64,000 bases of DNA from Elysia chlorotica (GCA_003991915.1 RQTK01000211.1:459926-523925); one strand, 5' to 3'. Counted from the stretch's first letter, positions 38,441-51,066 are shown. Made by a program: numbers and translations. Notes: generated by a model from the letters alone, not told the origin.

Positions 38441-39014
38441 TTCATTTGAAAATTTAAAATAGTATTTACCTGGAAACATATGCAAGGATCTTAATAAAAT
38501 AAGTGTGAAGTCTAAAATTGTATGAAAATGTTAAGAATGTGCAGTCTAACTAAAACAAAATACATGTTTTTATAATAGAGGTACATGTTGGAAATTAACA
38601 TGGTATAATAAATATAGACTGTTCCAAAAATAGAAATTTTCTTCCTACACAAAAACGCATGATACAGTTACAGTGAAAATATAGTGATTATTTAAGTTGA
38701 CTAAACTATTCCAAAAACTACGAGTGAATGGCTGTTAACAGCCAGTTACGTTTAGCCAATCTTTAATGTGCTCTCTACCGTATTGTGATCGATTAAGACA
38801 GAATTCCTATAGTTTTTCGTCACTTTTTCTACTTCTCACATATAAATTGCCAAACGTTTGTTCGCTTTTGTATTCTTTTCTACATTACTGACGTTAGACA
38901 ATAAGAAATAAAAAAAAAAAAAAGTCTGGTGATCAGTAGAGGCACGGTACTTAACTGTGTACCGGTAACCAAAAGTTTACGATATTCTAGCCCATGATCT
39001 TTTATCAGTGTCCC

Positions 39015-39029
39015 GGGGGGGGGGGGGGG
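39015..39029 (+). repeat. Poly-G run (15 G)
   Basis: Fifteen consecutive G after TCCC. The exact length may be unreliable in the assembly. Confidence 0.9.
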
Positions 39030-41395
39030 TGTTTATTGGCCACATTGACACCATCAGTCAGATCAACGAAAGAACAAGAGAATACTACCCTGTTAGTAGT
39101 GCTAAGTATTTATTTTGCTGATTATGAGAATCCCTCGAATTCGAACCAGTCTTCAAAGCACTTGAACACCAAGGTGCCAATCCAATATATATAATCATCA
39201 TTCGGAATGCGTGTACCTAACATGGGAAACGTCAGTTCTAAAGTTTTACACACACAGCGAAAATATTAAATTCGAAAGAGGGGCAAGACAGGGTAATAAA
39301 AACTATTCATTGCATCGATGCTATCGGCTGGAGTATCGCAGTAAAAGGACCAATTATTGTCAACGTAAACATTGTTGGGGTTATTAATAAATATGTCTAT
39401 GTGGTCAAAACTATAATGCAAAGGGTAACAAAGACCATGCAGTTAAGAAACAAAATGTACCGCGATGGAATGCTCTTGGTAAACTGGAAAGCATGTCGTT
39501 AAGTAACGAAAAGACTGGTGGATACTGATATCCTCCCTGTTATGACAAATATTGCAGAAACGTGGGCAAATAATAAAACTCAAATCGAAATGAATATACA
39601 TATATAGCTTTTACCCAGAGGAATATGGAAAGACATGCGGTTTTTGTATCATTGTTTGCACACACAATTAAGTCATGGATTAGACAACAGACACAAATTG
39701 AGAGGAGCATCTTGGTATTCCTCCGGCGTATCACGTCACTCTGACTGACCCGCCAGCGCAACTCAGAGTCTATCTCGCAGTCGCCAAACAGACCCTAGAG
39801 TATGTTTGGTGGCCGGCGGACAGACTCTATCTATCCGAAAACTACTCTGTTGTTTTTTTACTGCAGAGATTCGCAGTGGCCATAGGATAAAGTGCCCTAA
39901 TTCCGGAAAAAATATCTACGACGACTCTCTTTCTTTTTTTTTTTTTTTAATGAGGCGATCAGAACATGTTCAAGTCCATCCTCCATTATACTTTACATTT
40001 GCTGTACATCCGACATTTTCATTTTACCGAATCTCTATAAATTTTGTCTCACACGTCAGTAGCGCATAGCAATTCGGTTATTACTCCCCCGAGAGATTTT
40101 TTAAAAAATAATATCATTTGTTAATGGTGCTTATTAAAATATGCACTTAACCGTTCTTGGTAACAAGATAAGTTTTAAAAAATTAGAACAAAGTGTGCAA
40201 TCATTATACTAAATACGACAATTGCGAAATGGTTATAAATATCAAACAAACGAAAACATAAAACAGCATTAAGTAAGCTTAACAACATTCACGCAATCTT
40301 ACTACTATCACAGGATTATCCATCCATTTCCTGTGTACGGTGGAGTAACGAGTTGACCCCCAAGTTAAGGACATCAGATGAAAACTAAAGAAACAAACAT
40401 AGATTTGCTAGCCATGTAACAAGAATAGTCGATGGACACCAAGAGGCACCGTTTGGGAACCTAAGTAGACCAAGTCTGAGATGTCGATTGCGCATTATTT
40501 CGTAATTAAGTGGATGGGAAAAGCAGAAGATAAGTTAGTTATTGCTGGAAGATGGTTCGACAGGGGTTCATCGACAAAGTGAATTCGTCCTAGACTGAGA
40601 TCCTTGATATCGACGTAGTCGAGCACTGAAGACAAGACACGCAAGACACTACACACCTCTAATAAAGCAACAACTTGTGGACAGGAAGTGTCCCAAGCCT
40701 ATCCGCTAAGATGGACGATTTGTTGTAGGATTTTGAACATAGGATTTTGCCTTGACAATATTCCTGCAAGTAAGCGATTGATGTGATACAATTGATATGA
40801 CAATCGTCAGGTTAAGCTTATAATTTAGACAATGAATATATATTTTAATAATCCATTGTCATTTTCGCTAACTATCTGCTATTTATACCTCACAGACTGG
40901 TCAGGTCGATACTAGGGACTAGATCTAGATTCTCTAGATCAGGATTCTAAAATCTAGATTATCTCAACAGTTAACTTAGTCGTTAAAAGCAGAGATGGGG
41001 ATAAAAAGCAAAAATTCAACCTCAAGTATACAACTTCCAAGCCATTCTTCTTCTTTGACATTACTGCTCAAATTTAACATATTGAACGTTAATTATAGAT
41101 AGATCTAGCAGTAAGCAGGTTTGATTACTTCCAGGTAGATCTATGGTTCACAGCTGCTTTCCTGTAATTTACATCATTATATAGAATCTCTCTCTGTCCA
41201 AATAATAAATAATAAAAACAAATTTTTGTTAAACAGCTGATATGAGGAGCAGATTTCTTGGCAAATGAGTTTATAAAACATTAATTTGGAATTGATGAAA
41301 TGATCAATGTTTAAGTGAATTAGTGTATAAGAATAAGTAGAAAAGTGGAAAATTATGTTATCTCTTTTTTTTCTTTCTTTTAAAGCAATATCATC

Positions 41396-44300
41396 ATGTC
41401 GTCAGATGATAAACGGCATCTCATGGAGGAGAAAACTTTTGCTGTAATTACAGCGGAGTCTATCAATGCGATCCGTCTTAGACGTCCTGACGTCGGTCAA
41501 GGTGTGGTCCGACGACGTCGGAATCCTCTTCTACACTCGATGTCCTACGCAGTCGATCAGTACCATACAGAACAAATAGTAAGATAACCAATTAAAATCA
41601 AGAAGAGGTCTAGTTATATAAAAAATTTTATATAGCAAAAGTTGATAACTGTTAATAAATAATTAAACAATAAAGATAATACTAAAAAAAATTTTAAATG
41701 TCCTGTGTTGTTTTTTTACAAAACAGCTTGCCACTCAGTACATGAAACATGCAAAGCGAAGGAGGATGAGTACAGAAGATCTGAATAAAGCTGCAGTAGT
41801 AATGGGTTTGATGGTAAGTTCTATAACCTCTTAGAAACTTTTGTATTTAAACATCCAATCAATTTACTACGAAATTTTTGATTATCTTTCTCTTTGACCA
41901 TCTACCCTTTTTGGAAATACATTAAAATTAAAGCTGGTTTGTCTGTAGCAAATAAAATTAAAAAAAACATTTAAAAAACTATGACATTTATCGTGTTAGG
42001 AGATACAGTTTCAATACAGCACCTTTCTAGATTATAAAATTTATAAGGATTTGTTTTTGTGTTTTTTTTTATTAATCCATAATCTTTATCTATCAACTTT
42101 CCTTGGTAAAGCCTGTCTCTGGTCATGGATCCCAGGAGCCAGCAGTTTTCAGAAATGTGAAAGATGCAGATGTGCACTGTGTTGATGATCCTGAGATTAA
42201 CATCACTGACATTGCTCTTGGAAATTATGTCCCAAGGCAGATTGGTCAACCATCCATCAAAGGTTTGTCAGAATTTTATATTAATTTAAATGGGTTTTTA
42301 AAAAAAAAAGTCAAACACTCATGTATGTCTTTGATCCAATAAACTGTCTAAGAAGAAAAGTATTTTTAGAAATTTGCAGAACATATCTTCTGTAATTTGT
42401 AAATATTTTGTTCATGGAAAAAACTATGGATAAAAAGTACTGTTTTCAATCATATTTAATAATGTGCCTCTCACATTTTATCTATAAAATCCAATAGATA
42501 GAGGGCTTGATTTTTTTTAACCTTATCACATCACATGATTTTAGGCCTATTCTTTGGGTGCACACTATTTTTGGGAGTTTCCAAAAATATGCTTGAAGGG
42601 GAAAGTTTTGATATTTATTATTTTGAAACGGAAGGTGTGTAAATCAACAAAGATGTGCTAGCACAAGAGCTTATCAACCCTCACATCATGTGATTGTGTG
42701 AGGTATGATGGAAAAAGGTTTAAAAAATCATTCATATTGGGCATCATGCTTTCTGTTTCACATATTGAATGTTTAACTCGCGATGAATGATAGTAATTTA
42801 TTCATGATTCGGGCAGCTTGATACCATAGAAATTTCAAAATTGTGGATTTTTTCACCCTTTGCAGCTCACTGGCTAGCTGTGGAGGGGGTGATCAAAATT
42901 GCTGCAGGCAGTTCTCAAGGTAAAGATTTTATAATTTCATTTTTTTTTTTTTATTTTTAGTATGCATCACACTCTGGCTTAGTAAGAATATAATGGGAAA
43001 AAAAACAACAAGATAGCTGTTTACTCCTTTTATTGACAATGTCTTTTATTCAAATTTATATGATCTGTTCCATACCTATGCTAATATATTCAACACTTCT
43101 TTTGCTTGGTATTTACAATATTCTGTCTTCTATTGTTGTTGTTTTTTTTTTAAGCAAATATCCACCTTTCTTGGTTGTTTTACGACAGTCACTGTTTTTT
43201 TTTCCTTATCCCTGTATATTCTATTTTGTCTAGATTGACTTTATTTTAATGGGTTTTAAGAATCGCTTCTACTTGTAATACACATGGTTGTGTATCCTCT
43301 TACAAAGAAATGTCATCTTCGTGTACATTTATAATAATATGGTTATGTTATATCTTTCAGTGCTTTTTTTTTCAGGTCCACTTTGAACTATGTCAGTCTT
43401 TGTGGTAAAATAAGATGACATTAGACCATCCACTACTTCTGTTCACTTCGACATTCAGTGTAGTTTTGTGGAACTGGATAACATAAAATTTGACTTGTGA
43501 AACCTTATAACGGATGTACTTTTAGAGTTAATTTTTCAGACGGTGTTATCATCTAAATATGTCGTTGTGAGGTGCTGACAAAGAACGTGATGTTAAGAGT
43601 TGTAGAACCAAATTGTAGTCTTTCTTTATAGGGCAATTAATGTACAAATTCAATATCATTGTTGTATCGATTTTTTATCTCTCTTTATTTTGTCCTTTTA
43701 AAGGAAAAGGTCGAGAGATGTCATCTACACATTTGAAGTACTACAACTTGTTGACAAAAGCTCTTCTGGGTGCTAACGCTGAAGCTAAGAAGGTAAGATT
43801 GATTAGTAGTTAGAAGCTGTTATTAATGTATGTGAACAATGATTAGTATACATTACAGATATTTTTTAAAGAGATAAGAAAGAGCAAAATATATTTTGTT
43901 TATCTTTGCATTTTCACACCTTTTAGTCTTGGACAATGATCCACATTTTATAATGCTGCCTTTATGTGACATGTGATCTTTTTTTTGTATTATTTACAGA
44001 AAGCCTTGCAGGATCTTAGAACCAACCCTAACCTCATTCCAGTACTGCCATACCTGGTCAATTTTGTAGTCAGTGGAGTAAGTAACAATTCAGTTTCCCA
44101 TGCATATAGAGCCAGTCTACTTTATAGGTGATCACAGGGCCTAAAGTAAATTATATTTATGAAGAAAGTTGGTATATAGTGCATGATAAGAAATCAGACT
44201 AAATTTGCAAGAGAATTCATTTTTCCCCTTTTACTTGAAAGGGGACTCTTGGCTATAATAAATGATTTTGTAGTTTATCAGCATTACCTTGATTTAAAAA

Positions 44301-47300
44301 AAAAATTATATAAAGGTGTGTAAACAATGTCTTCCTTCATTATCTTTGTTTTTTTGTTTTTTTTTCATATATATGCACATTTTTTCAACTTTGCAGATAA
44401 AAAATATGAGCCATGATATTGGACAATTGACTACAATGCTCAACACTGTTCGAGCATTGATTCACAACAGATCTCTCTACCTTATGCACAAGCCCTATGT
44501 GAGTCTTTTTCTTTGTTATCTAAATTGATCCATTTAAAAGTAATTTATCTTCTTGTGAAACTTGAATTTAACTTGAAAATTAAATAGGTCCACTTTTTTT
44601 TGGTCAGTTTTATACCCTGTATGCTAAAAAAAAAATCTTTTGTGACTATTTGTCTACAACATAAATGTGCAAATATTTGTTTTGAATTATGGATATATCC
44701 AACACATGAATATAAGCCCATTTATTAAAAAAAAAAGGAATTACATCATATAACTATAGTACATGCCCTTTGTGGAAAATGCCTTTAAGTAACTTTTTGT
44801 CTATGGCACAAGTATGCACCCTGTTTTGGATTTATTGGTACATAAATACATTACAAGAATTACAGCCTATGTCGATTTGGGATGTTTAACCCCTATGATT
44901 AACAATTGAATTTTGACATTTCGCCTCTGTTTCTCAGTAAAAAAATCCAATGAAACACTACTTTCATTACCTCCACTACATTTCTTTTTTCTTTTCTTTT
45001 CTTTTTGTGTTTATAAGCTGAACACCATTGTTCAAGGGGTTGAATTCTGCGTTCTGGAGACCCTGGCAGCCTCAATCAGCTCAGTAAATGACCACTGGGT
45101 TTTGAGAGACTCGGCTGCTAGACTGCTAGCAGAGATTGTAAAGTAAAAAGCTTTTTTTTTTTTCAATTTTTATCTTTTTATCTTTTTTTTTTTTTCAATT
45201 CATTTTCAGAAATGTATCCATTTTTTAAAGTAAAGGGTTAATGTTTTATTTATTTACACTTTAATGTGTTATTAATACATGCACCTGCTTCAATCCGGAG
45301 AATCAATTATCTGGCAAAACTGCGTTTTGATATAGAGATTTTAAATGAATAAATTCCACAATTAAATAAAATGTAAAATAATACACTTTTTAAAGCTAAA
45401 ATACCTGAAGCTATTTTACATCAGTTTTCATGGATCACTAAAATATCAAAACAAATCAAGACACTCTTTGATAGTACATATTTTATTTGTTTAAATGAAT
45501 TGTATTTATTTATTCTGTTACTAGTCGCTGGAATAGTCCACAAAATCATCTGCGATCTAACACCATCAAACTTTTGAAAGAGGTTCTCCATGATACGACA
45601 AAGCCGTTCTACTCTCACTATGGCGCTGTTATGAGTCTGATTGCCCTTGGTCATAAGGTAGGCAACAATTTTTCTGCTAATCAGTGACGCATCGAAATTT
45701 TAATTTGATATGACATAATTTTTTTTCTTTATCATCTTGTATTTTTTATGTTCTTTGATATGATGGTTTAGTGATAAATGCATTTAACTTTTGTGAGGAA
45801 AATGTAACCCTAAACTGAGCATTTAAATCTTGTGAAACAGTGCCATTAACAACATTTGAATACATGTATGAAAAGATAATTATACATGTTTGTTCTTGTT
45901 GTTTTGTTTTTTTAAATTTTGACAGGTTGCTGATTTATGAGGAAGTGTTATGTATGACTCTATGCAAGTGATGTTGTAATGATCTCAATTTATCAAGTAA
46001 TTCTCCAAACACTGGAACCAAACATTTTGGTCATCAATAAACAGTTTATAGGGATAAACTCACAAATTTCTTTGGTAATTCATTCTCCAGGCTATTGAGG
46101 ATGTAATACTTCCGCATCTGCCCACCTACTGGCCTCACTTGCAAGCTGCCATGGAAGATCAGTCTTCTGAGCATGTTGTGAACAGGCTGGACTCGCAAAA
46201 AGTCTATGGAGCACTGAGGGTGAGAAGAAAGTTTTGGTTTTGGTTTTTATAATTTGGAGAGGGTGGGGGGGGGGGGGGGGGGGGGGGGAGGGGTGGTAGA
46301 TAATTTCTAAAGAGAAGCAAGCAAAAACAAACTTGGAAATAGTTATTAAATGTTTATCAGGCTCTGGAAATGGATTAGGTTTTTTTTTAAAACTTTTTTT
46401 ATGTATGTTTCTTAGATTGTCATTCACCATGTATGCACAGCTGTTCAATGATTGGCAGGTACCAACAGTTTATAATGCCTGGAAATCCAAAAATGGAGGC
46501 AAAACTAGATTGAGTAGTTTCAAAGTTTATGCTTACCAGGGATAGTGCCCAGCAATGTCTTATACTAAAAGTCCATAATTTTATTTACAAGGTCATATCA
46601 GAAACACTTAAAATTATATTGAAAAAGCTGAAGAAAACACTGACTGAAACTCGTGTTAACCACTTGAGTGCATAGGGGCGAATTCTACCCCTTTTTTGGA
46701 GGCAACAAAACAAATTTATATTCCATTACAATGAATACTGAATGGCTGTCCATTTTTATTCACTAGTTTAAATCATCTTTAACGCTGACGCTTTCAGAAC
46801 ATAATTCATTGGAGTTTAATTAAAAAGATATATCAATTTCATCGACAATTATGCTTTATTGGTACATCATTTCTAAAAATATACCTGATGTGTGACGTTA
46901 AACCAAACCTGACCACTCAAGTGGTTAATGAGGGAATAATAAAAAGTGTGTTATTTAATATTGTTTGTGCTCCTTTCGTGTTGAGCAATCTTAAAATAAT
47001 GCTCTTTATTTTATCTTATGCAAGGTCATATCCTAATTTTTGTTCCCTGCTGGTTGTCACCAGGTTGCTGCAGAGAAGAGTATGAGGAGGCATATCCGCA
47101 GGTTTGAGGAGCAGTCTGTCCAACAGAAGGAAAGGGATGAGCTGGCACAGATTGCTGATGCAGGGGACATTACTGTTTCTGAAAATAAAGTGAAAGAGGA
47201 GGCACCACCAAGCTCAGCAAAACAGAATAATGTGTCTGAGCTGTACCAAGTAAGTCCTTAAGAAAACAGCTTTTGAAATTGATTTCTTATGCTATTATTT

Positions 47301-50300
47301 TTTGCATCTGTACGAACATAAGAAAACAAAAAGTCACTCTTTTGTTAAAAAAAAAAAAAGTGTAGTTCTATGTGTTTAACGCAGGTGCGCAGGAAAGAAA
47401 GGTGTTAAAAGGCATGCCATCCGTTATCAGTGTTCAAATAGCCCCTGTCTCGTAGAAGCTGTGTTTTCAAAAGAAAAAAAAGATTATTACTGCTATTTGT
47501 GCTAGCCATAACTCCTGTTTTGTATTTTGCAGGTTTGCTTTTTACAATTTAAAACAGAAGATTGACAATAGTGGTACCAGTTCCATATCAATTTAAGGAC
47601 ATTTTTTTTTTTTTTGAAGTTGTTTAACCCATTTTTAAGAAGAAGTAGTAAACTATGATTTCATGGGTAGAAAGAGACGTAGCTTACAAAACATTGAATA
47701 ACATATTATTAGTCAATATACATGTGTATATGTGTGTATATATTTGAATTGCTAACCTAGTTTTAGAAAACGAGGTGGAGTGATGCTGAGAAAAGACAAT
47801 ATTTACCAAGTTTATAATATGGTGTCTATCATAAAACATTTTATCAATCACTATATCTAATAGCCCTGTGCAAAAGTAAAACTAAAAAAAAATAAAGGAT
47901 GGGGTATCACAAACAAAAAAGGTACTTAGTTTCTTGTCCAAGTTTTCAAAATGCAGATAATAACATTATAATTATGAATATCATTTAAGGACATTATTAA
48001 GTTGTAGTATTTTATCTTGCTCTCATCAGTCCTTGTATGAGTATTTCGGAGACAGTTTGGCCCACTGCTTGCCTGTTGTAGACACTCACGGAGTGTTCAA
48101 GCCGTGCCCCAAAGACGACTTGGTCAGTCTGGGGGACCACAACTCTGGCAAAAGTGGAGAAGTGTTACTGGAAAATCTCATGGAGCAGATAAAACAACAG
48201 GTAGGACTTTCTTTTTTTATCCTCTTTGTACTACAAGTAGGTCGGTGTCAGTATAATGTGACCGGCTGAGACATGAGTCATGGTATCCCCGCCCTGTCTC
48301 GTGTGTGGCAGCACATAAAATTGTCAGACATTCGTCTTGGGGCTTGTCCACAATATAGTCTATATAGTGCTGCTGTTGGACGTTAAACCAACCCAACCCA
48401 ACCAACTACAAGTAGGACTGTCTTTGTTAGATTGCTTTTATTGCTCTTTGTACTACAAATATAACTTTGTAAGTTTTGCTTCAAATGCTCTTTTTACTAC
48501 CAGTAGGACTATCTCTGTTAGTTTTGTGTCTAATTCCTCTTTGAACTCCTGGTAGGGCATAATTTTATAAGATTAAACATTTCGTTTGTATCATTATATT
48601 GTATCATCATCCCAATCATGGTTTTATTATAAGTTTACCTCACTTTACTTTAAATAACAAAAGAAATTCATGGACCTTTTTTTTACCTTCAAACTAATCT
48701 TTTTATTTTGTTATTGTAGATCCACATTCCTTGAACGTAAGATGTATTCTTCACTGACCTTATCTTTCTGTTCATTTGTTTTGAGAGGCCTTGTTGGTAC
48801 TCTTTTGTTTTATTCTTTGTTTTAACTCTTGACTTTGCTTTTTGGCATTGAACTTTTCATCACACTAATTCTTTTTTAAAGCGATTTTGGCTGATATGTT
48901 AAAAGTTTCAATTTCTTGTTTCATTTCTTTTGTTGTTATAAATAAATTAAATAGAACTTTACTTTTTCCATTTGTAGGAATATTCTAGTCTATTGTTCAT
49001 TGGGAGAAACAATATTATTCCTAATGTTCCAGCTAAATTGTTGAGTAACGCATTGAGATCATAAAATCCTTTATTCAAAATTCTCTTCAAAGTAATACAG
49101 ACTTTATTGTTGGACCAAAATATAAGGTACTCACAAATTATGGATAGCACTACAATGAAATAACATAATTAGACTGGTGAATGTTTTCCCCTCTATTTTT
49201 CTTTCCATTATCTTGGTTTGTTATTTTGTTATTCTCCACTGTCACAATTTCTATCATGTAATGATATTTGCTTTCATTAACAGGAGAAGCTAGAACAGGA
49301 AAGGAAGGAACGAGAACAAAAGGAGCAAAGAGAGCGGGAAAAGAGGGAGAAGGAACGCAGAGCCCGACAGGCTATTGAGCAGAAAAAAAGGGAAGAAGAA
49401 GAAAGAAAAGAAAGACTTCGAAGAGTAGAGGAGGATCAGAAGAAACGAAGACTGGAGGCATTAGATGAGGAAAGACAAAAATGGAAAGAAGATGAAGAAA
49501 GGAGACAAAAGGAGTGGGAAGAACAAATGAAGGAGCTCAATAAGAACAGAAATAAACCCCAGGTACTGTTTTATTTGTGCTTAAATAAAATTATGTCGAT
49601 AGATTCTCTGCATAATAAGCATAGCATGGCATGAAACAAATTTTATTTCTTTATATTCTCTGCATTATTAGCATACCATGGTATAGAACACAATACATGT
49701 AGGATCGTTTCAAACATGCACTTTAATGTTTAGTAAAATCATGAAAAAGTAAGACTGCGGTTTGTACTAAATGTTGATTATTGGCTAATTTATATTGTAG
49801 GCAATTTGAGACAATAACACTTATAAAATTTTCTTTCCTTTTTCTTTTTTTTTAACTGGAACAAATAGAAGTTTCACATTTCTGGTTTGTAAAGTAAGGA
49901 CGCAATTGAAGTAATAAAGATGTATATATATTTTCAATAGTGTCATGTACATTTTTATTGATAATATTCTACTTTTCCAGTGGCAGCAGCAGATTGAGCT
50001 TCGCCGCATGCAGCTGGAAGAAGAGATGCAATACAGTCGCATGCTGGAGGCCTCGAAGCGTCAGGAGGGCAGAGAGAGAGCCAGGCGTGAGGAGGAAGAG
50101 GAAAAAGCCAGAAGACAAAGAGAGGAGGAAGAGTTGCTGAGGAGAAAAGAAGAGGAAGATGAACTAGCCGGCCGAAGCAGAGTAGGGCTCCGTCGCAGGA
50201 AGCCTGTCAACTACACAGAGAAGGACGAGGACATATCTGATTTGTTTGATAGTCGAGCAGCAGCAGCGAAACGTAGGAGGGGTGGAGCTATAGGACACCC

Positions 50301-50973
50301 CTTTCATCCCAGGGGTGGCCTAAAGCTCGGCCCAAACCTCCCTCCACACTCAGATATATCGGATGATTCTGACTCGGACATCGGCAGGAGATTAGCGGCG
50401 GGTCTGATGAGCCCTGCGTCTGCTGAGGCAGCCATTGCTGTGAGCAAAGTGATCGATCCGTCCAAAGGTCTGCTGAAACTGAAAATTCGCCGGCAGGGGG
50501 GTCATGGCACAGGCACCCCGCCCCATCCCATGTCCTCCTCTGGCACACCACAGCACACTCCGTCCTCATCCTTTCCTTATCACTCTCCATCCATGACAAG
50601 TCCACTATATTCCCCACACTCGGTTTCCATCCCCACCCCTCCCCCTGCAAACTACGGGGCTTTCATGTCCACTGCTGGGACCTCAGGCAGTGCAGGCCAC
50701 CAGCGATCAAAGAGCTCTTCAGGCTCGGAGAAGGAATCTAAGCATAAAAGAAGCAGTGAAAGTGGGAGCCACCCAAGGGCTGGGAGCACAGGGATCCAGG
50801 ACATATCAGACCCAGATGAACCTTTCACAATGGATCCACCACAAATCGGTCCTACAAGTCTTCATCCAATGTACTCTCCTGGAGGGGAGAGCAGTGGCTC
50901 AGACTCGAACCCTCACCGCAAGGCCCTTAAGCTTAAGCTCAAACTTACACCTAAAGACTCCGCCTCTGAATGA
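41396..50973 (+). CDS. TAF6L: TAF6-like SAGA coactivator subunit, 14 coding exons
   Basis: TAF6L (PAF65-alpha) pairs with TAF9 in SAGA/PCAF histone acetyltransferase complexes. Exons: 41396-41578, 41727-41813, 42112-42262, 42866-42919, 43704-43792, 44000-44077, 44397-44498, 45018-45142, 45525-45657, 46091-46219, 47064-47249, 48030-48200, 49284-49562, 49981-50973 (TGA). All phases join; 919 residues against 622 in human. Histone-fold end YMKHAKRRRMSTEDLNKA (residues 65-82), linker GHGSQEP, HEAT-type domain about 150-377 (LKYYNLLTKALLGA, ETLAASISSVNDHWVLRD, HYGAVMSLIALGHKAIEDVI), then LYEYFGDSLAHCLP near 440, which matches human LYAFFGDSLA. Residues about 494-650 are an E/K/R-rich coiled coil; the rest is Ser/Pro-rich, with KGLLKLKIRRQ and a C-terminal LKLKLKLTPKDSASE. 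The first exon looks abnormal (see finding). TAF6L is preferred over TAF6 on the FGDSLA block. Confidence 0.92.
42509..42729. mobile_element. Possible MITE with inverted ends, TAF6L intron
   Basis: Left end GATTTTTTTTAACC (42509-42522) and right end GGTTTAAAAAATC (to 42729) are inverted copies. Just inside, ATCACATCACATGAT and CATCATGTGATTGTGTGA also pair in reverse. About 221 bp, no ORF, no clear target duplication. Confidence 0.45.
46265..46288 (+). repeat. Poly-G run (24 G) near a TAF6L splice donor
   Basis: Twenty-four consecutive G starting 45 bases after the donor of the exon ending at 46219, followed by AGGGGTGG. Could form a quadruplex in the nascent RNA; length may be misassembled. 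Confidence 0.9.
46660..46924. mobile_element. piggyBac-like MITE flanked by TTAA
   Basis: Left terminal repeat CCACTTGAGTG (46660-46670) and its exact inverted copy CACTCAAGTGG (46914-46924). Each end is bordered by TTAA (46656-46659 and 46925-46928). TTAA target duplication and a CC-starting terminal repeat are the marks of piggyBac-type elements. 265 bp, no transposase frame, so non-autonomous. It lies in the TAF6L intron 46220-47063. Confidence 0.8.
48201..48560 (+). repeat. Degenerate minisatellite starting at a splice donor, split by a SINE
   Basis: GTAGGACTTTC at 48201 is the donor of TAF6L exon 48030-48200. The same word recurs as GTAGGACTGTC (48413), a weaker copy near 48460, GTAGGACTATC (48504) and GTAGGGCAT (48553). 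Between them lie copies of TTGCTCTTTGTACTACAA. Unit about 41-49 bp. The SINE at 48242-48404 interrupts it. Confidence 0.8.
48242..48404 (+). mobile_element. SINE insertion with 12-bp target-site duplication
   Basis: 163 bp flanked on both sides by ACTACAAGTAGG (48230-48241 and 48405-48416). It starts GTCGGTGTCAG, has the core TATAATGTGACCGGCTGAGACA, and ends GTTGGACGTTAAACCAAC with AACCC repeats. It lacks a tRNA-like head, so it is probably 5'-truncated. It sits in the TAF6L intron 48201-49283 within the minisatellite. Confidence 0.88.
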
Positions 50974-51066
50974 TAGCTTTAGAGTTATTTAATGGCTGCA
51001 AGTAAAAGATTAAGGGAAAGGTGTAATTCAATGGATTAATTGCTGTATTTGAGATGTCTCTGTGAG

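Larger units (their letters stand above)
36879..41385. other. POLR1C-TAF6L intergenic region with SINE debris
   Basis: After the POLR1C 3' end there are SINE fragments at 37586-37640, 38165-38300 and 38385-38440, a poly-G run at 39015-39029, and a GC-richer stretch at about 39720-39900 with a TCACGTCA (CRE-like) word at 39732. That stretch is a fair guess for a TAF6L promoter or first non-coding exon. A TTTTAAAG acceptor at 41378-41385 shows that an upstream non-coding exon exists. No coding exon seen. Confidence 0.55.

Noticed and set aside
50288-50650. 120-codon minus-strand open frame
   Set aside because: Antisense shadow of the last TAF6L exon, which is clearly coding on the plus strand.
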